NCBI GenBank assembly: GCA_963815375.1
Contig: CAWFGX010000001.1
Coordinates: 248,001-312,000 of the forward strand
Reading direction: 5' to 3'
Origin: JASHPR01 sp963815375
GTDB lineage: Bacteria; Actinomycetota; Actinomycetes; Streptosporangiales; Streptosporangiaceae
DNA: 64,000 bases
The notes under the pieces are model-generated. The model did no database searches. It was not told where the DNA came from and saw only the letters and a program-made list of their open reading frames with translations. Numbering within the stretch: the first letter of the stretch is position 1; every line of letters starts with the position of its first letter. Below are positions 35,732 to 43,847 of the stretch, piece after piece. Both the position numbers and the translations under genes were made by a program.

Positions 35732-36120
35732 GCGATGTCCTCCTCAGCAGCCGCCTGCAGCGTGACTCGCAGCAGCGACTCGATCGCGTCGTCGTCGAGA
35801 CCTGCCGTCCGTGCCTCGCGCACCCACGCCGCCAGCGTGCGGCCCAGCCGCGCGTGGGTGCCGGGCGGCGGGCCCGGCGGCCGGCCCCGCACGAACGTGC
35901 CGTGCCCGGCGCGTGCCTCCACCAGGCCCTCCCGCTCCAGGTCGCGATAGGCCTTCAGCACCGTGTTGGGGTTGACCGCCGTCGCCGCGACCACCTCCCG
36001 CACGCTCGGAAGCTGGTCGCCCACGGTGAGCACGCCCATCCGCAGTGCCTGCCGCACCTGCTGCACGATCTGCTGGTAAGGCGGCACTCCAGACCGCCCG
36101 TCCACCCGGAACCTGATCAC
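35728..36120 (-). CDS. GntR-family (YtrA-type) regulator
   Basis: A 130-residue repressor. The winged helix is PPYQQIVQQVRQALRMGVLT, VGDQLPSVREVVAATAVNPN and TVLKAYRDLEREGLVEARAG, then HGTFVRGRP. The short C-terminal region (WVREARTAGLDDDAIESLLR) is the dimerisation helix pair of YtrA-type regulators, which lack a large effector domain and control ABC exporters responding to envelope-active drugs. First gene of the operon; GTG start at 36120, 13 bases from a palindromic operator. Confidence 0.9.
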   Translation of the reverse strand: MIRFRVDGRSGVPPYQQIVQQVRQALRMGVLTVGDQLPSVREVVAATAVNPNTVLKAYRDLEREGLVEARAGHGTFVRGRPPGPPPGTHARLGRTLAAWVREARTAGLDDDAIESLLRVTLQAAAEEDIA

Positions 36121-36133
36121 GCCAACGCTCCAA

Positions 36134-36153
36134 TGTCTTAGATCTCTAAGACA
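36134..36153 (-). promoter_or_regulatory. palindromic operator of the GntR-ABC operon
   Basis: TGTCTTAG, four bases, CTAAGACA: perfect 8-bp arms placed 14 bases upstream of the GntR start, where the promoter must lie. This fits autorepression by the YtrA-type regulator. Confidence 0.75.
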
Positions 36154-36328
36154 CTAGGGCACCGCCTCCGGCCGAGTCAAACGACCCAAGGCCGAGGCGC
36201 GCGGCAAGACTTCCCCGCCAGTGGCAATCCATAAGGACCCGCCAGGGGGTGAGTCTTAGCCCGTCACGGACACACCAACCCGAAGTACAGTCAAGCCAGC
36301 AGACTCACCGTGGCGCGGGTTCCCGCCG

Positions 36329-36682
36329 ATGGATGCCCGGGAATCGCGGAACCCGCGCGCTTCTCCGGCAGGCCACCTAGAGGCAGGCGAATCAGTCATC
36401 GACGCGCTCGTCCGGGAGGCCCGCGAGGAAACCGGCATCGTCATCTCGCCCGACGCGATCGACTTCGCGCACGTCATGCACAACTCATCCGGCGGTGGCC
36501 GGGTCGCCTTCTTCTTCACGGTCCGGCAATGCGACGGAACCCCGCAGAACCGCGAACCGCACAAATGCAGCGAGCTGCGATGGACCCCGCTAGACGCGCT
36601 GCCCGCCAACCTGGTTGATTACTGCCGCAGCGCCCTAGCCGCCATCGCCGACGGCAAGCCGTTCTCCCTGTCCGGATGGTAG
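36329..36682 (+). CDS. Nudix hydrolase, N-terminally truncated
   Basis: A 117-residue frame with a complete Nudix box, GHLEAGESVIDALVREAREE followed by TGI, that hydrolyses nucleoside diphosphates linked to another group. Usual family members have about 40 more residues before the box, including the first beta strands; here the sequence before GHLEAGE (ARESRNPRASPA) is not family-like. The C-terminal part (FAHVMHNSSGGGRVAFFFTV, ELRWTPLDALPANLVDYCRS) is normal. Probably a 5'-deleted, inactive gene. Confidence 0.65.
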   Translation: MDARESRNPRASPAGHLEAGESVIDALVREAREETGIVISPDAIDFAHVMHNSSGGGRVAFFFTVRQCDGTPQNREPHKCSELRWTPLDALPANLVDYCRSALAAIADGKPFSLSGW

Positions 36683-36778
36683 AGCTCCAGATTCACCGGG
36701 ACAGCAACAGGGGCACCGCTGCCAAGCCAGGAACAACTCCAACTGACCCGCGCACTAGCGTGGCCGAACTAAGGTCGA

Positions 36779-36828
36779 TGGCTTCCTGGCCAAGCCCAGC
36801 CTAAATCTCAGTAACCCCCGCCATTGAA
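36779..36828 (+). mobile_element. remnant of the 3' end of an IS630 element
   Basis: GGCTTCCTGGCCAAG, then diverged bases, CTCAGTAA-CCCCGCCATTGA: the same 50 bases as the last codons of the IS630 transposase at 32969-33018, with about eight differences. A second, older and almost wholly deleted copy of that element. Confidence 0.65.
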
Positions 36829-36861
36829 GATCGTTATACCGTCAGGCGTCACACTGATGCC

Positions 36862-37191
36862 ATGACACCTGCAGAGCTGGCTGCACGCTGGCGCGACTCC
36901 GACCACCTCGAGCGTGCCGTCGCCACGGCGGGCGGCCTGGAGGCCTTCGACGCCGCAGTAGCCGCGATGCTCGATGACGCCGGCGGCTGGCGGCTGGCCG
37001 AGATGCGCAAACGGCGCGGGCTAACCCAAGAGCAGGTAGCCACCCGGATGAGCATCTCAGTCGCCCGGGTCTCCCAGATCGAACGCGGCGACGTCTCCAC
37101 CCAGGACGTCCTCAACCGCTACATCACCGCCCTCGGCGGCACCCTCAAACTCATCGCCGACTTCGGTGACGAGCAGCTGAAGATCGCCTGA
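36862..37191 (+). CDS. XRE-family helix-turn-helix protein (HigA-like)
   Basis: A 109-residue protein. Helical N-terminus WRDSDHLERAVATAGGLEAF, then helix-turn-helix LAEMRKRRGLTQEQVATRMS, ISVARVSQIERGDVS and YITALGGTLKLIADFGDEQL. The last segment is typical of HigA/RelE-partner antitoxins. No toxin gene lies directly upstream: the place is taken by the IS630 remnant, so this may be an orphaned antitoxin. A possible promoter lies at 36830-36855. Confidence 0.75.
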   Translation: MTPAELAARWRDSDHLERAVATAGGLEAFDAAVAAMLDDAGGWRLAEMRKRRGLTQEQVATRMSISVARVSQIERGDVSTQDVLNRYITALGGTLKLIADFGDEQLKIA

Positions 37192-37467
37192 CCAGCCGAC
37201 AGCGTGCCAGATCCCGGGTCGCAAAGCCCCACCGGGCGGCCGGCCATCATAAGCAGCCACCACCTGCCGCCCCGCCATCAGACACCACCAGGCCCCAGCC
37301 GGCCAGGAAAATCCAGCGGCAAGGCTTCCCGCCCCCCGCCCGGACAATCACGAAACGTCACCACCGCAACCACGCGAATACCCGCATAACGCCGATTTAG
37401 TACGTCTCACGGCCGGTCAACCCGCAGTGATTTCCATCGCAGAAAGGTCAGTTCTGCATCGTGACGG
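37192..37467. other. short intergenic region
   Basis: About 275 bases between convergent genes; nothing recognised. Confidence 0.4.
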
Positions 37468-38076
37468 TCAGCGCGTTTCGGCCGGGGGTTGGCGGCGCTG
37501 GCGGTAGGTGGCGGCGCGGGCTTTGCCGCCGCAGGCGGTGCTGGAGCACCAGCGGCGGCGGCCGGGGCGGCTGGTGTCCAGGAACAGCAGACCGCATTCG
37601 GGGCTAGCGCACTCGCGCAGCCGGCGGGCGTCCGCGGTGGTGAGCAGGCTGATGGCATCGCGTGCTATCGCGCTCAGGGCGCTGGATGCTGGGTCGGGTC
37701 CTGACGCGGCCAGGGTCACGGCGCGCTGGTGCATGCGCGGCCTTGGCGGGGGTGCTGCCGATGCACGGTTGATGATCTCCTCATCGGTCCGGTCCGGCGG
37801 CTGCCCGCTGATGACCGCTGTGGCGGCGCGGTAGATCGCTTCGCGCACTGTCCGCGCCGTTTCCAGGTCTGCGGGGGTCACCGGGACGGCGTAGCTGGCG
37901 ACGGCGGCTTCGGCGTACCAGCGGGTGAGATGGGCTGGGGTGATCAGCCGCTCGAAGCTGCGGCGCCACCGCTCGCCGACGGTCGCGCAGAACGCCAGGC
38001 ACAGCCGGCCCGACCGGAAGATGAACCGCAGTTCCTCCTCCGGCGGCCCGCTGCCGGGTGTTGCCAGGGACTTCAC
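37468..38076 (-). CDS. CGNR zinc-finger regulator
   Basis: About 202 residues. N-terminal ABATE-like domain FIFRSGRLCLAFCATVGERW, LITPAHLTRWYAEAAVASYA and TVREAIYRAATAVISGQPPD, then the C-terminal zinc finger LRECASPECGLLFLDTSRPG, RRRWCSSTACGGKARAATYR. The classic C-G-N-R is CGGK here. These proteins are presumed transcription regulators. I chose GTG 38076, because the upstream codons back to 38109 would be encoded by the operator itself. TATACT six to seven bases before that GTG suggests a leaderless transcript. Divergent from the 38098 gene. Confidence 0.75.
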   Translation of the reverse strand: MKSLATPGSGPPEEELRFIFRSGRLCLAFCATVGERWRRSFERLITPAHLTRWYAEAAVASYAVPVTPADLETARTVREAIYRAATAVISGQPPDRTDEEIINRASAAPPPRPRMHQRAVTLAASGPDPASSALSAIARDAISLLTTADARRLRECASPECGLLFLDTSRPGRRRWCSSTACGGKARAATYRQRRQPPAETR

Positions 38077-38104
38077 GTCACGAGTATAACTTGTGACGTG
38101 AAGT
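38070..38104. promoter_or_regulatory. operator palindrome covering both divergent start codons
   Basis: ACTTCACGTCAC (38070-38081), 11 bases, GTGACGTGAAGT (38093-38104): perfect 12-bp arms. The central bases hold back-to-back -10 boxes TATAAC (plus) and TATACT (minus). Each arm contains the GTG start of the gene on its side, so binding would cover both promoters and both starts at once. Confidence 0.75.
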
Positions 38105-39078
38105 CTCAATCAGGCCGGGTCAAGGAGTTCCTGCTGAGCCGCGGGGCCGGCGAGATGTCCCACCCCGGCGGAACCTTGTATGAGCATCTGGTCCGCGTCG
38201 CCGCGCTGCTCGCGGAATGGGAAGCCGACCAGGATCTGCAGGTGGCCGGGCTGTGCCATGCCTGCTACGGCACGGACGGCTACCCTGATGCGCTGCTCGG
38301 GCTGGGCGAGCGCTCGGTGCTCGCCGCGCTGGCCGGTACGCGGGCTGAGTCGCTGGTGTACCTGTATGGCAGTTGCGATCGGGCCGCGGTGTACCCGGCG
38401 CTGGGCAGCTCCGGGCCGGTGCCCTTCCGGGACCGGTTCACCGGCCGCACGCGCACGCCGCCGGAGCGGGATATCCGCGCCTTCACCGAGCTGACCGCCG
38501 CCAACGAGCTCGACGTACTGCGGCACAACGTCGCCTTGGCCAGCCGGTATGGCGCCGGGCTCGGGCAGCTGTTCGCCGGCGCCCGCCCCCGGCTCACCAG
38601 CGCTGCCTGGCGGGCCTGGAGCGGCCAGCGCGGCGCTGACCCCGCTGACGGGCCAAGCCCGGTGCCACCGGTCGCCATCACCGGCCTGGACCACTTGGTG
38701 CTGACCGTCACCAACCTCGACCAGGCCGCCGGGTTTTACCAGCGGGTGCTGGGGATGCGCCCGGTCACCTTCGGCGCCGGGCGCCGGGCCCTGGAGTTCG
38801 GCCCCTGCAAGATCAACCTGCACCAGGCCGGGCAGGAACTCACCCCGCACGCCGCCCGTCCTGCCCCGGGCAGCGCCGACCTGTGCCTGATCACCGCCAC
38901 CCCGCCCGGGCAGATTCTCGCCCACCTGGAAGCCGAGCAAGTCAGCGTCGAGGAAGGCCCGGCAGCCCGCACCGGCGCCCGGGGCCCCATCACCAGCATC
39001 TACATCCGCGATCCCGACGGGAACCTCATCGAGATCGCCAGCTACCCCGTCGGGCCACCCACCCAGCAGGCCAGCTAA
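38098..39078 (+). CDS. fusion of DUF6817-like domain and VOC (glyoxalase) domain
   Basis: About 326 residues. N-terminal part (residues 5-150: FLLSRGAGEMSHPGGTLYEH, LQVAGLCHACYGTDGYPDAL, ELDVLRHNVALASRYG) resembles DUF6817, an HD-like alpha-helical domain with conserved His. The C-terminal part (about 195-320: ITGLDHLVLTVTNLDQAAGF, YQRVLGMRPVTFGAGRRALE, SIYIRDPDGNLIEIASYPVG) is a complete VOC domain with the H...E metal pattern of glyoxalase/dioxygenase enzymes. GTG 38098 is leaderless from TATAAC. Followed after three bases by a methyltransferase, forming an operon controlled by the palindrome. Confidence 0.7.
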   Translation: MKSQSGRVKEFLLSRGAGEMSHPGGTLYEHLVRVAALLAEWEADQDLQVAGLCHACYGTDGYPDALLGLGERSVLAALAGTRAESLVYLYGSCDRAAVYPALGSSGPVPFRDRFTGRTRTPPERDIRAFTELTAANELDVLRHNVALASRYGAGLGQLFAGARPRLTSAAWRAWSGQRGADPADGPSPVPPVAITGLDHLVLTVTNLDQAAGFYQRVLGMRPVTFGAGRRALEFGPCKINLHQAGQELTPHAARPAPGSADLCLITATPPGQILAHLEAEQVSVEEGPAARTGARGPITSIYIRDPDGNLIEIASYPVGPPTQQAS

Positions 39079-39081
39079 ACC

Positions 39082-39873
39082 ATGGCCCGCATCGACTATG
39101 GCGAGGCCGCAGCCAGCGCCTTCCAGGCGTCCCGCGAGCTCCCGCCCGGTGCGCTGGCGGAGTGGCGGGCCGCGATCGCCCGTCACCTGAGTCCCCGGCC
39201 TGGCATGCAGGTCCTCGACCTCGGCGCTGGCACTGGCACCTGGGCCACCATCCTGGCCAGCTGGTACGGCATCAGTGTCGTGGCGGTCGAGCCCTCCACC
39301 GCCATGCGTGCCCGCTCCCGCTGGCGGGACATGCTCGCCGGGCACGCCACCGCACTGCCGCTCGCCCCCGCCACCATCGACGGCGCGTGGCTGTCCACCG
39401 TCATCCACCACCTGCCAGACCTTCCCGCAGCTGCCCATGAGCTCCGCCGGGTGCTCCGGCCCGGCGCCCCCGTGCTCATCCGCAACGCGTTCCCCGGCCG
39501 CCACCACGGCATCGGGCTGTTCCGCTACTGGCCCGAGGCCATCGCAGCCCTAGACACCTTTCCCAGCGTCACCAGCGTGCGCACAGCCTTCGCCGCAGCA
39601 GGCTTCAGCTACGTGACCCTGGAACCCGTTCGCCAGGTGACCGCCCCCTCACTCGCAGCCATTGCCGCCACCTCGCGGCGCGAATCGCACACCCCGCTCA
39701 TGCTCATCACTGACAGCGCCTACGAAGCAGGCCTGGCCAGGCTCCGCGCAGCCGCCACCACCCAGCAAGGCCCCGTCATCGATACCCTCGACCTGCTCGT
39801 CCTGCGGGCCAACCGCGCCACCGCAACCACACGCCCCCCGGCCAGTCCAGTCTCCGGCCAAAGCGCAGAATGA
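39082..39873 (+). CDS. class I SAM-dependent methyltransferase
   Basis: A 263-residue enzyme. Motif I VLDLGAGTGTWATILASWYG (about 46-65), acidic motif II AVEPSTAMRARS, motif IV IDGAWLSTVIHHLPDLPAAA and ELRRVLRPGAPVLIRNAF are intact. The C-terminal half gives no substrate clue. Second gene of the DUF6817-VOC operon (three-base gap), so both enzymes probably act on one metabolite. Ends 13 bases before the inverted repeat of the IS256 element, close to but not disrupted by it. Confidence 0.8.
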   Translation: MARIDYGEAAASAFQASRELPPGALAEWRAAIARHLSPRPGMQVLDLGAGTGTWATILASWYGISVVAVEPSTAMRARSRWRDMLAGHATALPLAPATIDGAWLSTVIHHLPDLPAAAHELRRVLRPGAPVLIRNAFPGRHHGIGLFRYWPEAIAALDTFPSVTSVRTAFAAAGFSYVTLEPVRQVTAPSLAAIAATSRRESHTPLMLITDSAYEAGLARLRAAATTQQGPVIDTLDLLVLRANRATATTRPPASPVSGQSAE

Positions 39874-39886
39874 CCGAGCTTGTAAC

Positions 39887-41460
39887 CTCAGGTGTGTAAG
39901 ATCTTTTTCTGCGTGCCTGGATGTCTGCTTTACCTGATTCGTCCTGGGTAGGCGGTGTCGAGTTCGTTGAGTGCTTCGCGCCATCCCATGACGCGCTGGC
40001 CTTCGATGAGGCGTGCGGGCTGGTCGTGGCGCTTGCCGGTTTCGTCCCGGCGGGCGGCGCGCTCGCGGGCGCGCTTGTCTTCGATATTGATGATCGCCAG
40101 CCACAGCAGCTTGACGACGGCGTCGTCGGACGGGAAGTGGCCGCGGGCCTTGGTGACCTTGCGCAGCTGGTAGTTCAGGCTCTCGATGCTGTTGGTGGTG
40201 TAGAGCAGTTTCCGCACCGGCGGGCTGAAGGCCAGGAACGGGGTGACGGCGTCCCAGGCGTCTTCCCAGACGCGGACGGCCTGCGGGTAGCGGCGGCCCG
40301 GGCCGGAGGCGGCGAAGGCGGCCAGGGCCTCCAGGGCGGCCTCCTCGCCGGGCGCGGTGTAGATCGTGCGCAGCTGGGCGGCGACCGCGGCGGCGTCCTT
40401 GCGGGCCACCGGCCGCAGTGAGTTTCTGACCAGGTGAACGACGCATCGCTGGACGACGGCTGCCGGGAACGCGGCACCGATGGCGTCCTGGAACCCGCTC
40501 AGCCCGTCGCAGCAGGCGATGAGGATGTCACGGACGCCGCGGTTGCGCAGGTCGGCGGTGACGCTGGCCCAGAAGCGGGCCGATTCGCCGGCGGTGGCGG
40601 ATTCGGGCGGGGTCTTGGCCAGCCAGATGCCCAGCACGTGCTTCTCGCCGTCGGCATCGACGCCGATGGCGATGTAGGCGGGCTTGTTCTGCACGACGTG
40701 GTTGTCTCTGACTTTGACCATGATCGCGTCCAGGAACACCACCGCGTAAACCGGGTCCAGGGGCCGGTCCTGCCAGGCGCGGACCTCATCCAGCACCTGA
40801 TCGGTGATCCGGGAGACCTGCTCGTGCGACAGCCTCGTGCCGTAGACCTGCTCCAGGTGGTGCAGGATGTCGCGGACGGTCATGCCGTGCGCGTACAGGC
40901 TGATGATCATGTCGTCCAGGCCACCGGAGACCCGCCCGGACCGTTTAGGGATCAGCACCGGCTCGAACGAGCCGGCACGGTCCCGCGGCACTTCCAGGCC
41001 CACCGGCCCGATCCCGGTCTGCACCTTCTTGCTGATCCTGCCGTTGCGCGAATTCCCGCTGTTATGCCCGGCCCGGTCGCGCCGTTCATAGCCCAGGTGC
41101 GCGGTGAGCTCGGCCTCCAGCGCCCGCTCCAGCACCGCCTTAACCAGATCGCCCAGCATCGAGCCCTCGCCAGTCAGCCGCAGCCCCCCGGCCTCGTCCC
41201 GCGACCGCTCCAGCAGCGCGTCCAGCAGCCGGTCATCCATCAGCTCCCGCAGCGGCGCTCCTGCCAGCCCAGCCGAGGGGGGATTTTCCCTGTCGTAATG
41301 AGAGGGGTCCCCCAAAACCCCCCCGGGCTCTTCAGCGTGCACCATCCCTGCCCGGACGGGCTCTTGGCGTGTAACGGACATGGCTCCTTTTCTCCCCCGT
41401 AGTAGCGGCCATTCCCACTGGCCTATCAGTTACCCTTAGTCACCCCTTACACACCTAGAG
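39887..41460 (-). mobile_element. IS256-family insertion sequence, second type
   Basis: Inverted ends CTCAGGTGTGTAAG (39887-39900) and the complement of CTCTAGGTGTGTAAGG (41445-41460) flank the transposase; total about 1.57 kb. I saw no direct repeat of the target next to the ends, so the copy may be old or recombined. It is a different lineage from the element at 6.6-8.1 kb. Confidence 0.75.
39930..41381 (-). CDS. IS256-family transposase
   Basis: A 483-residue DDE transposase. MLGDLVKAVLERALEAELTA and HLGYERRDRAGHNSGNSRNG start the conserved region; catalytic residues are in VVFLDAIMVKVRDN, LIACCDGLSGFQDA and TTNSIESLNYQLRKVTKARG. The frame is unbroken. The N-terminal 45 residues (to about LMDDRLLDALLERSRDEAGG) may be an over-extended start; a later ATG would still give a normal-size protein. 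Compared with the 6.7-kb copy it has an insertion (KTPPESATAGESARFWASVT). Confidence 0.9.
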   Translation of the reverse strand: MSVTRQEPVRAGMVHAEEPGGVLGDPSHYDRENPPSAGLAGAPLRELMDDRLLDALLERSRDEAGGLRLTGEGSMLGDLVKAVLERALEAELTAHLGYERRDRAGHNSGNSRNGRISKKVQTGIGPVGLEVPRDRAGSFEPVLIPKRSGRVSGGLDDMIISLYAHGMTVRDILHHLEQVYGTRLSHEQVSRITDQVLDEVRAWQDRPLDPVYAVVFLDAIMVKVRDNHVVQNKPAYIAIGVDADGEKHVLGIWLAKTPPESATAGESARFWASVTADLRNRGVRDILIACCDGLSGFQDAIGAAFPAAVVQRCVVHLVRNSLRPVARKDAAAVAAQLRTIYTAPGEEAALEALAAFAASGPGRRYPQAVRVWEDAWDAVTPFLAFSPPVRKLLYTTNSIESLNYQLRKVTKARGHFPSDDAVVKLLWLAIINIEDKRARERAARRDETGKRHDQPARLIEGQRVMGWREALNELDTAYPGRIR

Positions 41461-41777
41461 AGATACCCCTGAATGACCATTCGGGCCCAGTGTAGAAATG
41501 GCCGCGAAAATAGCTCGTGCCGTCCATAACGGCGGCTTTGTGCGCGGGCCCGATCTCCGGTCTGACTACGCTGCGCGATCAGTGTGACGGGCAGGTGTGG
41601 CAGTGCGCCACGAGGATCGGGGCGTCATCATCCGCGGCCGTGACAGCGCTGGGGTTCGCGCTCGCCGAGGCCGAACCCGCCAGGCGACGCCCGACGACAC
41701 GGACGTACATCATCGCGGCATAGCGGATGCTGCGGCCCCGTGGCGAGGCCTGGACTTTGCCGAGTTTCGACGGCGGC
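41461..41777. other. intergenic, no gene recognised
   Basis: About 315 bases between the IS256 end and the WD-repeat gene; nothing recognised. Confidence 0.4.
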
Positions 41778-42900
41778 TCAGGCGGTTGGCACCTTGAGGC
41801 AGTAAAGATCCCGGCGGCAGGCTACGACGAGGAGGCCGTGGGGTGCCCAGGTCAGTGCGGTAGCGGGGTACTGCAGTGTGAGCCGGCAGATCTCCTGTTC
41901 GGTGCAGGCGTTGACCACCGACACGCTGCTGTCTGTCCGTGCGATCGCCACCGACGCAGGGTGAGCGGGGTCATGGGTTGCGGTTAGTGCGGTCACCGGC
42001 TCGTCGAGGCCGCGCTGCAGGTGCGACACGGCTCCGGTGAGCAAGTTGTGTGCGCGGACGAGTGACTCGTGTGTCGTTATCACGAGGGGACCGGTTTCGG
42101 TGTTGAGCCATCCGCGTACCGCCTCGCCGATTGCGATGTGGGCCGCTGCAGGCGTCGGGATCTCGGTACGGGTGAGGAGATCCCAGACTGTGAAAGGGCC
42201 GAACATCCAGCTGATCGCGGCGGCTGGCCGTCCGGCCATCAGGCCGACCGCAACGCCACGCGGCGGGTAGTTACTGGTGATCGTGCCCAGGGGAGCCCCG
42301 GTGCTGAGGTGGGTGATGTGCACGTGGCCGTCGGATCCGGCGGTGACGACCGCCGGATCGCTGTCGATGGGCAGCGTGAGAGCCAGGCTCACCTCCCCGC
42401 GGTGGTCAAGTGCGATTGCTTGCTCGGGATGCTCGTCGGTCCACCGGTGCAGCATGCCGTCCTTGATCCCGTTTTGTTCGCCGCCGGCGGCGAGGAGGTA
42501 CGTGTGTGCCTCGCCGGACAGTGTCGTGATGGCGTTAACACGGCCGGGCAGCGAGCCGAGGTCAGCCACGCGAGTACCATCCGTCAGCCGCCACCTGCTG
42601 AGGCTCCCGTCGCTGCCGCCGGCCACGATCCATCGGTCCGAAGTGACGGTGAGGCAGCGGATGTCGGTGCTGCCACGGGATCTGGTCTGTGGCTGGTTGT
42701 CCGTCAGGCGCCACACGGAGAGCGCATCGTCGGACGGCGAGCCGACGAGCAATGTGCCGGGACCGCCGGCGAGCATCCGAGCGTCCCGGACCGGGCCGGC
42801 CAGCGGCGCGCGATACGGTTCGTCGGCGTGAACGTCCCACAACCTGACAGCTTCGCCGTCACTGACGGCCAGCAGTGGCCGGCCGTCGACAGCATAGGCG
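41778..42900 (-). CDS. WD40-type beta-propeller fragment, 3' part of a chimeric reading frame
   Basis: About 370 residues of repeated propeller blades: LLAVSDGEAVRLWDVHADEP, DDALSVWRLTDNQ, IVAGGSDGSLSRWRLTDGTR, VVTAGSDGHVHITHLSTGAP, FTVWDLLTRTEIPTPAAAHI and VAIARTDSSVSVVNACTEQE. Such propellers scaffold protein interactions and in actinomycetes are often fused to kinases or helical domains. The 5' partner is missing: upstream of about 42900 the same open frame encodes a piece of an AMP-binding enzyme, so this is the C-terminal half of a gene joined by deletion. TGA at 41778. Confidence 0.65.
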
Positions 42901-43520
42901 ACCTCACCGTTTTCTCCTTTCGCAACCGGGTTACCGTCGGCACCAAGGATCCGGATCTGCTGGCCCGGGAAGGGCAGTCCCACAGTGCCGGGCTTGCGCG
43001 GTCCGTCCACGGGATTCATGGTCGAACCGCACGTGCCCTCGGAGAGTCCATATCCCCGATGACGGGAAGCCGTACCGGCTCTCGAAGCGGGCGAGCAGGC
43101 CGGCCGACGTGGGCGCGGCGCCGCAGATCGCGAACCGGACCGACGAGGTGTCAGGGCAGACGTCGTCAGCGGCGCGGCGAGCATGCTGTAGATCGTCGGC
43201 ACGGCGCTGAAGAAGGTCGGTCGCCGGCCTCCATGGCGTCGAACAAGGCAGGCTCCTGGCTTCCAACCAGTCGCAGCGGGCATCGACCACCCGGGCGACG
43301 GCGGTCTTGTCCGATGGCTGCACAAGTCCAGGCCCACGGCAACGTGAAGGCGGTCGCCGAACTCGCCGCCCAGATCGCCCTTGCCACCAGGTGGCCGGCG
43401 GACATGATCGCACAGGCGTTGCTGTGTAACGAGCGCACGGTTCTCGGCATCACCGATGTGCTCGTCCGCCTGCGCGGAACCGGGGTGCTACGGAACCCGG
43501 CCGATCACTTGTGCATGGCC
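42901..43520 (-). pseudogene. AMP-binding (acyl-CoA synthetase) fragment fused in frame to WD repeats
   Basis: The middle of an adenylate-forming enzyme: PTFFSAVPTIYSMLAAPLTT, SSVRFAICGAAPTSAGLLAR and RFESRYGFP in shifted frames, then GYGLSEGTCGSTMNPVDGPR and KPGTVGLPFPGQQIRILGAD, ending at KGENGEV. The latter matches the A5-A7 region (YGLSE, then the hinge-side loop). N-terminal P-loop and C-terminal lysine domain are absent. It joins the propeller at about 42900 in one open frame, an accidental chimera. Confidence 0.65.
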
Positions 43521-43631
43521 AGACAGGTCCTGTGCCCCCGGTGAAACGTGGACGCTGTCTGGGGAGATCCTCGCCGTCGAGCAGGAGCACCAAGCCTGAT
43601 GAGCTGAAAAGCTCTTGCCCCGATCTATGGG

Positions 43632-43757
43632 AGGTAGATCGAAGGTCTACCCGAGGTCAATCGCTGCTTGTAGCTACGAGCCTCTCCGGCCGGGCCGCCT
43701 CATCACCCGTTCGTGTAGCTGTGTCCCGCGATCCGCCATGAGCTATAGCACTGTCCC
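43632..43757 (+). repeat. imperfect 125-bp direct repeat, copy 1
   Basis: Shares AGGTCTACC, GAGGTCAATC and CGAGCCTCT at matching positions, and a final AGCACTGTCCC, with 45745-45869; about 80% identity over the first 54 bases, then weaker. Not coding as far as I can see. The two copies flank the SLC13-type transporter and the MerR gene. Confidence 0.55.
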
Positions 43758-43847
43758 GATGCGCAGTGCCCCACCCCTTTGCGCCCACGCCAGCGGCGGC
43801 AGTTTCGGACTGTACCCGCCCCTGCTGTGGCCACTGTGCTGGCCTGG

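Noticed and set aside
39981..41402. open plus-strand frames across the second IS256 element
   Set aside because: Antisense of the transposase; no independent motif.
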